Positions 46,264-57,085 are shown, counted from the stretch's first letter. The stretch: 64,000 bases of DNA from Pseudomonas sp. MF4836 (GCF_002018875.1 NZ_MVOL01000002.1:496001-560000), one strand, 5' to 3'. The notes: generated by a model from the letters alone, not told the origin. Translations and numbers: made by a program.

Positions 46264-47295
46264 TCAGTAGCTGGTTTCCGGCAGGCTGGCGATGATCGAG
46301 CGGTAGCTGTTCATCCGTTGCTGCTGCACGCGGCCATCTTCAAGGGCCTTGAGCAGGGCGCAACCGGGTTCGCGATCATGTTTGCAATCGCGGAAGCGGC
46401 AGGTGCCCAGCAGGTCGTTGAACTCGATAAACCCGGCTTCGACATCGGCGCGGCTGACGTGGCCCAGGCCGAATTCGCGAATGCCCGGGGAGTCGATCAA
46501 TTCGCCGCCACCCGGGAAGTGGAACAGTCGCGCGGTGGTGGTGGTGTGAGTGCCCTGGCCGGACAGCTCGGACAGCGGGCCGACGCGGGTTTCGACTTCC
46601 GGCAGCAAGCTGTTCACCAGCGAGGATTTGCCGACACCGGACTGGCCGACGAACACGCTGATGCGCCCGTCCAGTTGGGCCTGCAATTGCTCCATGCCAT
46701 CGCCGTGGTGCGCCGAGACTTCCAGCAGCGGGTAACCCAACTGGCGATACACCGCCAGCAGAGCGTTGAGTGCCGGAGCGTTCTGCTCGTCGATCAAGTC
46801 GGCCTTGTTCAGCAGCAGCAACGGACGGATGCCGGCGTGTTCGGCGGCGACCAGGTAGCGGTCGATCAGGTTGGCATGGGGTTCGGGCAGCGGGGCGAAG
46901 ACAATCACGATCATGTCGACGTTGGCTGCCACCGGCTTGAGCTGGCCGCGGCTGTCCGGGCGGCACAGCTCGGTGTTGCGTGGCAATTGGGCGACGATCA
47001 CGCCGATGCCCTGGTTGCCGGCACGCCACACCACCTGGTCGCCCGTTACCAATGCTGGCAGGTTGGCGCGCAAGTGGCAGCGGAATACCTGGCCGGCCAA
47101 TTCGCCTTCGCGAGCTTCGACTTCGACCTGAACGCCGAAGTGGGCGATCACCAGGCCGGTCTGCTCGGGGCCCAGGTCGCCTCCCTCAAGCGCTTCCACG
47201 GCGGATGATTCCCGCTTGGCGGCGCGGGCGGCGCGTTCGCCTTGAATTTTTTCGATGCGCCAGTTTTGGCGACGGTTGAGCTGGCGTTTGGCCAT
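46264..47295 (-). CDS. rsgA: ribosome small subunit GTPase RsgA
   Basis: This circularly permuted GTPase acts late in 30S ribosome maturation. The 343-residue protein has an N-terminal basic stretch and OB fold, then the permuted G motifs: LLNKADL (G4) comes before [14 protein letters not shown] (G1), and [10 protein letters not shown] is G3. The C-terminal zinc knuckle is [14 protein letters not shown]. It is divergent from orn, an association common in gamma-proteobacteria. Confidence 0.96.
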   Translation of the reverse strand: MAKRQLNRRQNWRIEKIQGERAARAAKRESSAVEALEGGDLGPEQTGLVIAHFGVQVEVEAREGELAGQVFRCHLRANLPALVTGDQVVWRAGNQGIGVIVAQLPRNTELCRPDSRGQLKPVAANVDMIVIVFAPLPEPHANLIDRYLVAAEHAGIRPLLLLNKADLIDEQNAPALNALLAVYRQLGYPLLEVSAHHGDGMEQLQAQLDGRISVFVGQSGVGKSSLVNSLLPEVETRVGPLSELSGQGTHTTTTARLFHFPGGGELIDSPGIREFGLGHVSRADVEAGFIEFNDLLGTCRFRDCKHDREPGCALLKALEDGRVQQQRMNSYRSIIASLPETSY

Positions 47296-47403
47296 GGGTG
47301 TTCCGTGTTGATAATGCAGCAGGATAGGTAAAACGGCCGCGAGTTTAGCACGCCGAGGAGGCCCTCTAGGCTAAACTGCGCAACTACGCCGAGGAGCCCA
47401 CCC

Positions 47404-47946
47404 ATGCAAAACCCACAGAATCTGATTTGGATCGATCTGGAAATGACCGGTCTGAACCCTGACACCGACGTCATCATCGAGATGGCCACCATCGTCACCG
47501 ACAGCAACCTCAATACCTTGGCCGAAGGTCCGGTCATCGCCATCCATCACAGTGACGAAGTCCTGGCCGGCATGGACGAGTGGAACACCCGCACCCACGG
47601 TGGCTCGGGCCTGACGCAACGGGTCCGCGAGAGTCGCATCAGCATGGCCGAGGCCGAAGCCGAGACCATCGCCTTCCTGGAGCAGTGGGTGCCTCGGGGC
47701 AAGTCGCCGATCTGTGGCAACAGCATCTGCCAGGATCGCCGCTTCCTTTATACCCACATGAAATCCCTGGAAAGCTTCTTCCACTACCGCAACCTTGACG
47801 TATCGACCCTCAAGGAACTGGCCGCGCGCTGGGCGCCGGACGTGCGCGACAGCTTCAAGAAAGGCAGCACCCACCTGGCCCTGGACGACATCCGTGAGTC
47901 CATCGCCGAGTTGCAGCATTACCGCAAACACTTCATCAAGTTCTGA
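47404..47946 (+). CDS. orn: oligoribonuclease
   Basis: This 3'-5' exoribonuclease of the DEDDh family degrades dinucleotides, including pGpG from c-di-GMP breakdown in Pseudomonas. The 180-residue protein shows [11 protein letters not shown] (first Asp and Glu), [10 protein letters not shown] (second Asp), and [14 protein letters not shown] with the last His and Asp. It is divergent from rsgA with a 108-base gap. Confidence 0.97.
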   Translation: MQNPQNLIWIDLEMTGLNPDTDVIIEMATIVTDSNLNTLAEGPVIAIHHSDEVLAGMDEWNTRTHGGSGLTQRVRESRISMAEAEAETIAFLEQWVPRGKSPICGNSICQDRRFLYTHMKSLESFFHYRNLDVSTLKELAARWAPDVRDSFKKGSTHLALDDIRESIAELQHYRKHFIKF

Positions 47947-48053
47947 TGTCGGGCAGGCCGGCCTGGTCGTCCAGGGCTATTTCCCGGCCTCGCCCTCTTT
48001 TGGTGCTCGTGCCAACTGAGTAGACTGCGCGCCTTCCTGCAAGGACCGCCATC

Positions 48054-48665
48054 ATGCTGCTGATGCTCTACCTGATCGCCATTACCGCTGAAGCCATGAC
48101 TGGCGCCCTGTCCGCGGGGCGCCGCGGCATGGACTGGTTCGGCGTGGTGCTGATCGCCTGCGTCACGGCCCTGGGTGGCGGTTCGGTGCGTGATGTATTG
48201 CTCGGCCACTACCCGCTGACCTGGGTCAAACACCCGGAATACCTGGTGCTGACCTCGGTGGCGGCCCTGGTGACGATCTTTATCGCACCGCTGATGCGCC
48301 ACCTGCGTTCGCTGTTTCTGGTGCTCGACGCCGTGGGCCTGGTGGCGTTTACCCTGATCGGCTGCATGACCGCCCTGGAAATGGGCCACGGCATGTTGGT
48401 GGCCTCGGTCAGCGGGGTGATTACCGGGGTGTTCGGCGGGATTTTGCGGGATATCTTCTGCAACGATATTCCGCTGATCTTCCGCCGCGAGCTGTACGCC
48501 AGCGTCTCGTTCGCCGCGGCCTGGTGCTACATGCTGTGTATCTACCTGCAACTGCCCAGCGAGCAGGCGATCCTGGTCACCCTGTTCGGCGGCTTTCTAC
48601 TGCGCCTGCTGGCGATCCGCTTTCACTGGGAAATGCCCAAGTTCGTCTACAACGACGCCGAGTGA
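48054..48665 (+). CDS. TRIC-like membrane protein (UPF0126/YicG family)
   Basis: This 203-residue inner-membrane protein has about seven transmembrane helices formed by two repeats of the PF03458 (glycine-transporter/TRIC) domain. The signature occurs twice, ALGGGSVRDVLLGHYPL (repeat 1) and GGILRDIFCNDIPLIFRRE (repeat 2), each with the conserved Gly-Gly and Arg-Asp. Bacterial relatives form trimeric cation-selective pores. The physiological substrate in Pseudomonas is not known. The last 19 bases overlap the convergent queG gene. Confidence 0.88.
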   Translation: MLLMLYLIAITAEAMTGALSAGRRGMDWFGVVLIACVTALGGGSVRDVLLGHYPLTWVKHPEYLVLTSVAALVTIFIAPLMRHLRSLFLVLDAVGLVAFTLIGCMTALEMGHGMLVASVSGVITGVFGGILRDIFCNDIPLIFRRELYASVSFAAAWCYMLCIYLQLPSEQAILVTLFGGFLLRLLAIRFHWEMPKFVYNDAE

Positions 48666-49726
48666 CGCTTGGCGTGTTGCGCCAGCGCCCACTCCACGTG
48701 TTCCTGCACCAGTTCTGATGGATAGTCCCGGCGCGCCTTGAGCGCTTCCAGCACCGGAATGCTCGAGGGCGCATTGCCCAGGCCGACCGCCAGGTTGCGC
48801 AGCCAGCGCTCATACCCGGCGCGCCGCAGGGGCGAGCCCTCGGTGCTGCTGAGGAAACGCTCCTCATCCCACATGAACAGCTCGGCCAGTTCGGCGTTAT
48901 CCAGGTTGTGCCGCGGCTTGAAGTCGTTTTCTCCCGACGGGCGAGCGAAGCGGTTCCAGGGGCAGACGATCTGGCAGTCATCGCAGCCGAACACCCGATT
49001 GCCGATCAGCGCGCGCAACTCTTCGGGGATGGCGCTTTTGAGTTCGATGGTCAGGTAGGAAATGCAACGCCGCGCATCCAGCACGTAGGGGCCGACAAAT
49101 GCCTGGGTCGGACAGATATCGAGGCAGGCGGTGCAGCGTCCGCAGTGCTCGCTGGCGTGGGGCTGGTCCACGGGCAGCGGCAGGTCGACGAACAGTTCGC
49201 TGAGGAAGAAATAGCTGCCGGCCTTGCGGTTGAGGACCAGGGTGTTCTTGCCGATCCAGCCCAGGCCGGCCTGTTCGGCGATGGCTTTTTCCAGCACCGG
49301 GGCGCTGTCGACAAAGGCGCGATAGCCAAAGGGGCCGATGGCTTGCTGGATGCGCTCGGCCAGTTGCTGCACGCGTTTACGAATCAATTTGTGGTAATCG
49401 CGGCCCAGGGCATAGCGTGAAACGTAGGCTTTGGCAGGCTGCGCCAGGCGCTGGGCCATTTGCGTATCGCCTGGCAGGTAGTCCATGCGCAGCGAAACCA
49501 CGCGCAAGGTGCCGGGCACCAGCTCCTCGGGGTGGGAGCGTTTGCTGCCGTGGGCGCCCATGTAGTCCATCTCGCCGTGGTAGCCAGCCTCGAGCCAGCG
49601 TTGCAGGTGCTGCTCGTGCTCGGCCAGGTCCAGGCCGCTGATGCCGACTTGTTGAAAGCCCAACTCGCGGCCCCAGTCTTTGATCGATTGGGCCAGAGCG
49701 GGCAGATCGGTGGTAATAGCAGGCAT
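48647..49726 (-). CDS. queG: epoxyqueuosine reductase
   Basis: Catalyses the final step of queuosine synthesis in tRNA, reducing epoxyqueuosine with a cobalamin cofactor and iron-sulfur clusters. The 359-residue protein has two 4Fe-4S sites, CGRCTACLDICPTQA and CDDCQIVCPWNR. The N-terminal half holds the catalytic DSAPVLEKAIAEQAGLGWIG stretch, and the C terminus is HEAT-like. The ATG at 49726 starts MPAITTDL; an open frame reaches 81 bases further but crosses the nnrD promoter region. It overlaps the TRIC-like gene tail to tail. Confidence 0.96.
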   Translation of the reverse strand: MPAITTDLPALAQSIKDWGRELGFQQVGISGLDLAEHEQHLQRWLEAGYHGEMDYMGAHGSKRSHPEELVPGTLRVVSLRMDYLPGDTQMAQRLAQPAKAYVSRYALGRDYHKLIRKRVQQLAERIQQAIGPFGYRAFVDSAPVLEKAIAEQAGLGWIGKNTLVLNRKAGSYFFLSELFVDLPLPVDQPHASEHCGRCTACLDICPTQAFVGPYVLDARRCISYLTIELKSAIPEELRALIGNRVFGCDDCQIVCPWNRFARPSGENDFKPRHNLDNAELAELFMWDEERFLSSTEGSPLRRAGYERWLRNLAVGLGNAPSSIPVLEALKARRDYPSELVQEHVEWALAQHAKRHSASL

Positions 49727-49789
49727 GAGGCGAGAGAAACCGGGGCTGAGGTGCGTATAATTCTGCCAGACATCGGAGCCTGAAGACGC

Positions 49790-50650
49790 ATGCCGCAGAC
49801 AAAACACGATTTACCCGACGCGCAGTTACTGATGCCCGGCCATTTGCCGAGGCTGGCTGCCCGTTCGCCGGACGCCCACAAGGGCCAGTTTGGCCATGTC
49901 CTGCTGATTGGCGGCGATCGCGGCTTTGGCGGCGCGGTGTTGCTGAGCGCGCAAAGTGCCCTGCGCAGCGGCGCTGGCCTGGTGTCCCTGGCGACGCGCA
50001 GCGAGCACGTGCCGGCCGCCCTGGCTCGTTTGCCGGAGGTGATGAGCCAGGGCGTGCATTCGGCCAATCAACTGATGGGGCTGCTCGCCCAGGCATCGGT
50101 GCTGGTGGTCGGCCCCGGCCTGGGCCAGGCGGCATGGGGGCGCAGCCTGTTGTCGGCGGCGGCAAATGCCTCGCAACCGCAGGTCTGGGATGCCGATGCG
50201 CTGAATCTGCTGTCCAAGGGCGGGCTGAGCTTGCCCGAGGGCAGCGTCATTACCCCGCATCCGGGAGAAGCGGCGCGTTTGCTCGGGTTGTCGACGGCCG
50301 ACGTGCAGGCCGACCGTCCGGCGGCGGCGCGAGCCTTGAGTAAAAAGTATGCAGTGGTGGCCGTCCTCAAGGGGGCGGGTACCCTGATCGCCAGCCCCGA
50401 CGGCCAACTGGCACGTTGTGATCAAGGCCATCCGGCCATGGCCAGCGCCGGGTTGGGCGATGTGTTGGCGGGCGTGATCGGCGCCTTGCTGGCCCAGGGC
50501 ATGAGCGCATTTGATGGCGCTTGCCTGGCCGTCTGGTTGCATGCGACGGCGGGTGAGCAGCAAGGCAAGTTGGGCCGGGGGCTGGCGGCCAGTGATCTGA
50601 TACCGGCCATTTGTCAGTTGTTGGAGGAGCAAGCACCGTGTCTGAACTAA
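49790..50650 (+). CDS. nnrD: ADP-dependent (S)-NAD(P)H-hydrate dehydratase
   Basis: Repairs hydrated NADH and NADPH. The 286-residue protein is the dehydratase (ribokinase-like) domain only: KGQFGHVLLIGGDRGFGGAV near the N terminus, ITPHPGEAARLLG, VLKGAGTLIASPDG, and the catalytic MASAGLGDVLAGVIGALLAQ. The epimerase (YjeF_N) domain fused in E. coli is absent and must be coded elsewhere or missing. It overlaps tsaE by 13 bases and begins a long plus-strand series to hflC. Confidence 0.93.
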   Translation: MPQTKHDLPDAQLLMPGHLPRLAARSPDAHKGQFGHVLLIGGDRGFGGAVLLSAQSALRSGAGLVSLATRSEHVPAALARLPEVMSQGVHSANQLMGLLAQASVLVVGPGLGQAAWGRSLLSAAANASQPQVWDADALNLLSKGGLSLPEGSVITPHPGEAARLLGLSTADVQADRPAAARALSKKYAVVAVLKGAGTLIASPDGQLARCDQGHPAMASAGLGDVLAGVIGALLAQGMSAFDGACLAVWLHATAGEQQGKLGRGLAASDLIPAICQLLEEQAPCLN

Positions 50651-51108
50651 CCCTTTATCTGGCCGATGAGCAGGCCATGGTCGAATTGGGTGCGCGAATC
50701 GCTCAGGTCACCCGAGGGGTTGGCGTGATCTTCCTGGAGGGCGACCTGGGGGCGGGTAAAACCACCCTGTCACGGGGCATCATTCGTGGTTTGGGGCATG
50801 TGGGGGCGGTCAAGAGCCCGACCTTTACCCTGGTCGAGCCCTATGAGATCGGTGAGATTCGAGCGTTTCACTTTGACCTGTATCGCTTGGTCGATCCGGA
50901 AGAGCTGGAGTTTCTAGGTATCCGCGATTACTTCGACGGCGATGCCTTGTGCCTGCTTGAGTGGCCCCAACGTGGTGCAGGCTTTTTGCCAAAGCCGGAC
51001 CTGACCATTACCATTACCCCGCATAACAACGGGCGTTCTCTGCATTTGTTGTCGCAAGGCTCGCGTGGCGAGTCCTGGTGTGCCGCTTTGGCGTTGGAAT
51101 TCAAATAA
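50638..51108 (+). CDS. tsaE: tRNA t6A biosynthesis ATPase TsaE
   Basis: This ATPase subunit of the TsaBDE complex is needed for N6-threonylcarbamoyl-adenosine at position 37 of ANN-reading tRNAs. The 156-residue protein has Walker A LEGDLGAGKTTLSRGI (about 34-49) and the conserved SPTFTLVEPY and FDLYRLVDPEELEFLG blocks. The start is a GTG with GGAGGAG upstream inside the nnrD gene, so translation is coupled. Confidence 0.96.
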   Translation: MSELTLYLADEQAMVELGARIAQVTRGVGVIFLEGDLGAGKTTLSRGIIRGLGHVGAVKSPTFTLVEPYEIGEIRAFHFDLYRLVDPEELEFLGIRDYFDGDALCLLEWPQRGAGFLPKPDLTITITPHNNGRSLHLLSQGSRGESWCAALALEFK

Positions 51109-51123
51109 ATTATGGGGTTAGGT

Positions 51124-52539
51124 ATGCGCATTCGCGCGTTGGTTGCTGTCGTAGGACTGTTGCTTACGGCATTGGCCGTCGAGGCTGTAGCCGCGACACA
51201 GGTGCGCAGCGTGCGCCTGTGGCGAGCACCGGATAACACTCGTTTGGTGTTCGATCTGTCCGGCCCGGTTCAGCACAGCGTGTTTACCCTGAGCGCCCCC
51301 GACCGGCTGGTGATCGATATCAATGGCGCGACCCTCGGCGGTCCGCTGAACATTGCCACGGCCAACACCCCCATCACGGCCATGCGCTCCGCGCAGCGCA
51401 CGCCGACCGATCTGCGGGTGGTCATCGACCTGAAAAAAGCCGTCACCCCCAAGAGCTTCACCCTGGCGCCGAACGCGCAATACGGCAACCGCCTGGTGGT
51501 CGACCTGTTTGACAACCCGGCTGACGCTGCTCCGCCGCCCACCCCTGCGCCCAGTGTCGCCACGGTCCCGGCGGTGCCGGTCACTCCGGTCGAGCCGGCG
51601 ATCAAGCTGCCACCGGCGCCTGCCGGCAAGCGCGACATCATTGTGGTGATCGATGCCGGTCATGGCGGTGAAGACCCGGGTGCCTCCGGCTCCCGCGGCC
51701 AGCATGAAAAAGACGTGGTATTGGCCATCGCCCGCGAGTTGCAGCGCCAGGTCAATGGCCTGAAAGGCTTTCGCGCCGAGCTGACCCGTACCGGCGATTA
51801 CTTCATTCCGTTGCGTGGCCGTACCGAAATCGCCCGCAAGAAGGGCGCCGATCTGTTCGTGTCGATCCACGCCGATGCCGCGCCGTCGGCCGCCGCCTTC
51901 GGGGCCTCGGTGTTTGCCCTGTCGGACCGTGGCGCCACTTCGGAAACAGCCCGTTGGCTGGCGGACAGTGAAAACCGTTCCGACTTGATCGGCGGGGCCG
52001 GCAACGTCAGCCTGGACGACAAGGACCGCATGCTCGCCGGGGTATTGCTCGACCTGTCGATGACCGCCTCGCTCACTTCCAGCCTGAATGTCGGGCAGAA
52101 GGTCCTGAGCAACATCGGCCGGGTCACGCCGTTGCACAAGCAGCGGGTGGAGCAGGCCGGGTTCATGGTGCTGAAGTCGCCGGATATTCCGTCGATCCTG
52201 GTGGAAACCGGCTTTATCTCCAACGCCAACGAGGCCTCCAAGCTGGCCGCCGCCAGTCACCAGCAGGCCCTGGCGCGTTCTATCAGCAGCGGTATTCGTC
52301 AGTTCTTCCAACAGAATCCGCCGCCGGGCACCTACATTGCCTGGTTGCGCGACTCCGGGAAAATCGCCCAGGGCCCGCGTGATCACCGGGTCAGCCCGGG
52401 GGAAACCCTGGCCATGCTCGCGGTGCGTTACCAAGTGTCGGCGGCCACCCTGCGCACGGCCAATAACCTGAAGACTGATGAACTCAAGGTCGGGCAGACC
52501 CTGACCATCCCAGGCACTGAACTGGCGTCCAAGCAATGA
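51124..52539 (+). CDS. amiB: N-acetylmuramoyl-L-alanine amidase AmiB
   Basis: This periplasmic zinc amidase splits septal peptidoglycan during cell separation. The 471-residue protein has a signal peptide (about 1-24, ending AVAA), an AMIN domain (about 28-130) for septal targeting, a Pro-rich linker, and Amidase_3 (about 170-400) with zinc ligands in [16 protein letters not shown] and SIHADA plus catalytic Glu in [11 protein letters not shown] LysM domain near the end ([16 protein letters not shown]) binds peptidoglycan. The ATG at 51124 follows GGGGTTAGG; the one 12 bases earlier lacks a ribosome binding site. It overlaps mutL by four bases. Confidence 0.95.
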   Translation: MRIRALVAVVGLLLTALAVEAVAATQVRSVRLWRAPDNTRLVFDLSGPVQHSVFTLSAPDRLVIDINGATLGGPLNIATANTPITAMRSAQRTPTDLRVVIDLKKAVTPKSFTLAPNAQYGNRLVVDLFDNPADAAPPPTPAPSVATVPAVPVTPVEPAIKLPPAPAGKRDIIVVIDAGHGGEDPGASGSRGQHEKDVVLAIARELQRQVNGLKGFRAELTRTGDYFIPLRGRTEIARKKGADLFVSIHADAAPSAAAFGASVFALSDRGATSETARWLADSENRSDLIGGAGNVSLDDKDRMLAGVLLDLSMTASLTSSLNVGQKVLSNIGRVTPLHKQRVEQAGFMVLKSPDIPSILVETGFISNANEASKLAAASHQQALARSISSGIRQFFQQNPPPGTYIAWLRDSGKIAQGPRDHRVSPGETLAMLAVRYQVSAATLRTANNLKTDELKVGQTLTIPGTELASKQ

Positions 52540-54446
52540 GTGATACGGTCCTGAACAACGCGCGCATCGAGCTGCTCAGCCCGCGCCTGGCGAACCAGAT
52601 TGCCGCAGGTGAGGTGGTCGAGCGTCCGGCTTCGGTGATCAAGGAGCTGCTGGAAAACAGTCTCGACTCGGGTGCCAAGCGCATCGACGTGGATGTGGAG
52701 CAGGCCGGCGTCAAGCTGCTGCGAGTGCGTGACGATGGTCGCGGGATTTCCGCTGATGATCTGCCGCTGGCGTTGGCGCGACACGCCACCAGTAAAATCC
52801 GCGATCTCGAAGACCTAGAGCGGGTGATGAGCCTGGGGTTTCGTGGCGAGGCCCTGGCGTCCATCAGCTCCGTGGCACGCCTGACCCTGACCTCGCGCAC
52901 CCGCGACGCCGAGCAGGCCTGGCAGGTGGAAACCGAAGGCCGGGACATGGCGCCTCGGGTCCAGCCCGCAGCACACCCGGCCGGGACCTCGGTTGAAGTC
53001 CGCGACCTGTTCTTCAATACCCCGGCGCGGCGCAAGTTTCTCAAGGCTGAAAAAACCGAATTCGATCATCTGCAGGAAGTGATCAAGCGCTTGGCGCTGG
53101 CCCGTTTCGATGTGGCCTTCCACCTGCGACACAACGGCAAAAGCATCCTCAGCCTGCACGAAGCCAATGATGACGCGGCCCGCGCCCGGCGCGTGGCGGC
53201 GGTCTGCGGCGCGGGCTTCCTCGAGCAGGCATTGCCGATCGAGGTCGAGCGCAATGGCCTGCACCTGTGGGGCTGGGTCGGGTTGCCGACCTTCTCCCGT
53301 AGCCAGGCGGACCTGCAGTACTTCTATGTGAATGGCCGCGCGGTGCGCGACAAACTGGTGGCCCACGCGGTGCGCCAGGCTTACCGCGACGTGCTGTTCA
53401 ATGGTCGGCATCCGACCTTTGTGCTGTTTTTCGAGGTCGACCCGTCGGTGGTCGACGTCAATGTGCACCCGACCAAACACGAAGTGCGCTTCCGTGACGG
53501 GCGCATGGTTCACGACTTTCTCTATGGCACCCTGCACCGCGCCCTGGGCGATGTGCGCCCCGAAGACCACCTGGCTGCGCCGGCCGCAGTCGCGGGCATG
53601 GTCCGGCCAACAGGCATCGACGCCGGTGAATTCGGCCCCCAGGGTGAAATGCGCCTGGCGGCCCATATGGCGCTGGAGCAACCGCAAACCCAGCCGGGCT
53701 TGAGTGCGCCGGGCACTGGGGCGGGGGCCGGTTATCAGTATCAGTACACGCCGCGTCCACAGGCGGTCCTGCCGGCGGCAGAGGCGCAGAGTGCCTATCG
53801 CGAGTTTTACGCGCCCTTGCCCGACGCCGGCGGCGTTTCGCTGCCCGAAGGGCAAGGGGATATTCCGCCCCTGGGTTATGCCTTGGCGCAGCTCAAGGGG
53901 ATCTACATCCTCGCGGAAAACGCCCAGGGCCTGGTGCTGGTGGATATGCACGCGGCCCACGAACGGATCATGTACGAGCGCCTGAAGGTGGCCATGGCCA
54001 GCGAGGGCTTGAGTGGCCAGCCGCTGCTGGTGCCGGAGTCGATCGCCGTCAGCCAGCGCGAAGCCGACTGCGCCGAAGAGCACGTCAGTTGGTTCCAGCG
54101 CCTGGGCTTCGAGCTGCAGCGCCTGGGGCCCGAGTCGTTGGCGATCCGGCAGATTCCGGCGTTGTTGAAGCAGGCTGAAGCCAATCGCCTGGTACACGAC
54201 GTACTCGCTGACCTGATGGAGTACGGGACCAGCGACCGGATCCAGGCCCACCTCAACGAATTGCTCGGCACCATGGCCTGCCACGGCGCGATCCGCGCCA
54301 ATCGGCGCCTGGCCCTGCCGGAAATGAACGGTTTGCTGCGCGACATGGAAAACACCGAGCGCAGCGGCCAATGCAACCATGGCCGACCGACCTGGACCCA
54401 ATTGGGCCTGGACGATCTGGACAAACTATTCTTGCGCGGTCGTTGA
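52536..54446 (+). CDS. mutL: DNA mismatch repair protein MutL
   Basis: Links MutS to downstream repair. The 636-residue protein has the N-terminal GHKL ATPase ([43 protein letters not shown]) and the transducer region with [20 protein letters not shown] Gln/Pro-rich linker runs over about 350-440. The C-terminal dimerisation domain carries [13 protein letters not shown], matching the endonuclease motif DQHA-x2-E-x4-E with Met for Gln, and CNHGRPT. The latter features mark a nicking MutL, as expected in Pseudomonas, which has no MutH. Its stop overlaps the miaA start (TGATG). Confidence 0.97.
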   Translation: MSDTVLNNARIELLSPRLANQIAAGEVVERPASVIKELLENSLDSGAKRIDVDVEQAGVKLLRVRDDGRGISADDLPLALARHATSKIRDLEDLERVMSLGFRGEALASISSVARLTLTSRTRDAEQAWQVETEGRDMAPRVQPAAHPAGTSVEVRDLFFNTPARRKFLKAEKTEFDHLQEVIKRLALARFDVAFHLRHNGKSILSLHEANDDAARARRVAAVCGAGFLEQALPIEVERNGLHLWGWVGLPTFSRSQADLQYFYVNGRAVRDKLVAHAVRQAYRDVLFNGRHPTFVLFFEVDPSVVDVNVHPTKHEVRFRDGRMVHDFLYGTLHRALGDVRPEDHLAAPAAVAGMVRPTGIDAGEFGPQGEMRLAAHMALEQPQTQPGLSAPGTGAGAGYQYQYTPRPQAVLPAAEAQSAYREFYAPLPDAGGVSLPEGQGDIPPLGYALAQLKGIYILAENAQGLVLVDMHAAHERIMYERLKVAMASEGLSGQPLLVPESIAVSQREADCAEEHVSWFQRLGFELQRLGPESLAIRQIPALLKQAEANRLVHDVLADLMEYGTSDRIQAHLNELLGTMACHGAIRANRRLALPEMNGLLRDMENTERSGQCNHGRPTWTQLGLDDLDKLFLRGR

Positions 54447-55417
54447 TGAGCCAGCTTCCTCCAGCGATCTTCCTGATGGGCCCGACTGCTGCTGGCAAGA
54501 CCGACCTGGCCATCGAACTCACCAAAGTCCTGCCTTGCGAGCTGATCAGTGTCGATTCGGCGCTGGTCTATCGTGGCATGGACATCGGTACGGCAAAGCC
54601 TTCCCGGGAACTGCTGGACGAGTTTCCACACCGTTTGATCGATATTCTCGACCCGGCCGAGAGTTATTCCGCCGCCGATTTTCGTAAAGACGCCCTGGCG
54701 GCCATGGCCGAGATCACCGCGCGCGGCAACATTCCGCTGCTGGTGGGCGGCACCATGCTTTATTACAAAGCGTTGGTCGAAGGGTTGGCGGATATGCCCG
54801 CGGCTGATCCGCAGGTCCGTGCCGAGCTTGAGGAAGAGGCCGCACGCCTTGGCTGGCAGGCCCTGCACGATCAGTTGGCGGCAATTGATCCGGAGTCGGC
54901 GGCAAGAATTCACCCCAATGACCCTCAACGCCTGACGCGGGCGCTGGAAGTCTATCGGGTCAGTGGCCTGAGCATGACCGCTCACCGCCAGCGACAATCT
55001 GCGCAAAGTACTGAAGCAGCCGCTTCGGGACAGGGACAATTGCCCTATACTGTCGCGAACTTGGCCATCGCTCCGGCGAATCGCCAGGTACTGCATCAGC
55101 GGATTGCACAAAGATTCACACAAATGTTGGAACAGGGATTCATCGACGAGGTCGTAGCTCTGCGTTCAAGAAGTGACCTGCATGCCGGGTTGCCGTCTAT
55201 ACGTGCGGTGGGCTATCGCCAAGTCTGGGATCATCTGGATGGCAAGCTGACGTCAGCCGAGATGCAGGAGCGGGGCATCATTGCCACGCGCCAATTGGCG
55301 AAGCGCCAGTTCACCTGGTTACGCAGTTGGGCTGATTTACACTGGCTGGACAGTCTGGATTGCGACAATCTGCCACGCGCCTTGAAATACTTGGGAACGG
55401 TCTCCATATTGAGCTGA
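54446..55417 (+). CDS. miaA: tRNA dimethylallyltransferase
   Basis: Adds a dimethylallyl group to A37 of tRNAs that read UNN codons. The 323-residue protein has a P-loop [14 protein letters not shown] (about 12-25), the tRNA-contact [18 protein letters not shown] and [17 protein letters not shown], and the C-terminal [14 protein letters not shown]. The ATG shares a base with the mutL stop; in-frame sequence upstream belongs to mutL in another frame. It lies directly before hfq, as in E. coli. Confidence 0.97.
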   Translation: MSQLPPAIFLMGPTAAGKTDLAIELTKVLPCELISVDSALVYRGMDIGTAKPSRELLDEFPHRLIDILDPAESYSAADFRKDALAAMAEITARGNIPLLVGGTMLYYKALVEGLADMPAADPQVRAELEEEAARLGWQALHDQLAAIDPESAARIHPNDPQRLTRALEVYRVSGLSMTAHRQRQSAQSTEAAASGQGQLPYTVANLAIAPANRQVLHQRIAQRFTQMLEQGFIDEVVALRSRSDLHAGLPSIRAVGYRQVWDHLDGKLTSAEMQERGIIATRQLAKRQFTWLRSWADLHWLDSLDCDNLPRALKYLGTVSILS

Positions 55418-55510
55418 GTCCTTGCAATTGCCGTCTATCCTTGGGGGTGTGGCGGCATAAGCCATCTGTTTTCTAATTTTTTATTATTGATCCTTAAAGG
55501 AGTGCGGCAC

Positions 55511-55771
55511 ATGTCAAAAGGGCATTCGCTACAAGACCCTTACTTGAATACTTTACGTAAAGAGAAAGTTGGGGTTTCCATCTATCTGGTTAACGGGATC
55601 AAGCTGCAAGGTACGATCGAGTCCTTCGACCAGTTCGTCATCCTGCTGAAAAACACCGTCAGCCAAATGGTTTACAAACACGCTATCTCGACAGTGGTGC
55701 CAGTTCGTCCAATTCGCCTGCCTAGCGCATCCGAATCCGAACAGGGCGACGCTGAGCCAGGTAACGCCTGA
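55511..55771 (+). CDS. hfq: RNA chaperone Hfq
   Basis: This hexameric RNA-binding protein pairs small RNAs with mRNAs and, in Pseudomonas, works with Crc in catabolite repression. The 86-residue protein has Sm1 [20 protein letters not shown] and Sm2 [11 protein letters not shown], with N-terminal [22 protein letters not shown] lies eight bases before the ATG at 55511. The 93-base leader is unusually AT-rich (TTTTCTAATTTTTTATTATT) and could hold its own promoter or an autoregulatory site. hflX starts 12 bases after the stop. Confidence 0.98.
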   Translation: MSKGHSLQDPYLNTLRKEKVGVSIYLVNGIKLQGTIESFDQFVILLKNTVSQMVYKHAISTVVPVRPIRLPSASESEQGDAEPGNA

Positions 55772-55783
55772 TAGGAGTCTCCT

Positions 55784-57085
55784 TTGTTCTTTGAGCGCCA
55801 CGGTGGTGGTGAGCGAGTGATCCTCGTTCACTTGGATGGACAGGACCCTGAGGCGCGCGAAGATCCGCAGGAGTTTCAGGAGTTGGCAAATTCGGCCGGC
55901 GCCGAGACCGTCGCGTTTTTTAACGTGCCGCGTCATCGGCCAACCGCCAAATTCCTGATTGGCAGTGGCAAGGTCGAGGAATTACGCGACCTGGTCCATG
56001 CCGAAAAGGCCGATCTGGTGATTTTCAATCACATCCTCACGCCCAGTCAGGAACGTAACCTCGAACGTGTATTCGAGTGTCGCGTGATCGATCGCACGGG
56101 TCTGATTCTCGATATTTTCGCCCAACGCGCCCGTACCCATGAAGGCAAGCTCCAGGTTGAACTGGCCCAGCTTGACCACATGAGCACCCGTCTGGTTCGT
56201 GGCTGGACTCACCTTGAGCGTCAGGGCGGCGGTATCGGCATGCGTGGCCCGGGTGAGACTCAGTTGGAAACCGACCGACGCCTGCTGCGGGTCCGCCTGC
56301 GACAGATCAAGGGTCGGCTGGAGAAGGTGCGCAGCCAGCGTGAGCAATCGCGGCGTGGTCGGATGCGTGCGGATATTCCTACCGTTTCCCTGGTGGGCTA
56401 TACCAACGCCGGTAAATCAACACTCTTCAACAACGTGACGAAATCGGACGTGTACGCGGCCGACCAACTGTTTGCCACGCTCGACCCGACCTTGCGCCGT
56501 CTGGATCTGGACGACCTGGGGCCGATTGTCCTGGCCGATACCGTGGGTTTCATTCGTCACTTGCCCCATAAGCTGGTCGAGGCATTTCGGTCTACGCTCG
56601 AAGAGTCGAGCAACTCCGACCTGCTGTTGCACGTGATTGACGCGGCCGAGCCGGATCGCATGTTGCAGATTGAACAGGTCATGGTGGTGCTGGGCGAGAT
56701 TGGTGCCCAGGACTTGCCGATCCTCGAGGTCTATAACAAACTCGATTTGCTTGAAGGCGTTGAGCCACAGATCCAGCGCGACGAAAACGGCAAGCCCCAG
56801 CGGGTATGGCTTTCGGCGCGTGATGGCAGTGGCCTGGAATTGCTTGAGCAAGCCATTGCCGAGTTGTTGGGCAGCGATTTGTTCGTCGGCACCTTGCGCT
56901 TGCCTCAACGTTTTGCTCGGTTGCGTGCTCAGTTCTTCGAACTGGGCGCGGTACAGAAAGAAGAACACGACGAAGAAGGTGTCAGCTTGCTGGCCGTTCG
57001 ATTGCCACGCTCGGAGCTGAATCGGCTGGTCAGCCGTGAAGGCGTTGTGCCGATGGAGTTCATCGAGCAACACACTTTGCAATAA
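55784..57085 (+). CDS. hflX: ribosome-associated GTPase HflX
   Basis: This GTPase splits stalled ribosomes under heat and other stress. The 433-residue protein has the N-terminal HflX domain (about 1-170, including the glycine-rich ERQGGGIGMRGPGETQLE) and a Ras-like G domain: GYTNAGKSTLFN, then DTVGFIRHLPHKLV, then NKLDLL. A short C-terminal domain follows. The start is a TTG with AGGAG six bases upstream. It lies between hfq and hflKC in the conserved order. Confidence 0.97.
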   Translation: MFFERHGGGERVILVHLDGQDPEAREDPQEFQELANSAGAETVAFFNVPRHRPTAKFLIGSGKVEELRDLVHAEKADLVIFNHILTPSQERNLERVFECRVIDRTGLILDIFAQRARTHEGKLQVELAQLDHMSTRLVRGWTHLERQGGGIGMRGPGETQLETDRRLLRVRLRQIKGRLEKVRSQREQSRRGRMRADIPTVSLVGYTNAGKSTLFNNVTKSDVYAADQLFATLDPTLRRLDLDDLGPIVLADTVGFIRHLPHKLVEAFRSTLEESSNSDLLLHVIDAAEPDRMLQIEQVMVVLGEIGAQDLPILEVYNKLDLLEGVEPQIQRDENGKPQRVWLSARDGSGLELLEQAIAELLGSDLFVGTLRLPQRFARLRAQFFELGAVQKEEHDEEGVSLLAVRLPRSELNRLVSREGVVPMEFIEQHTLQ

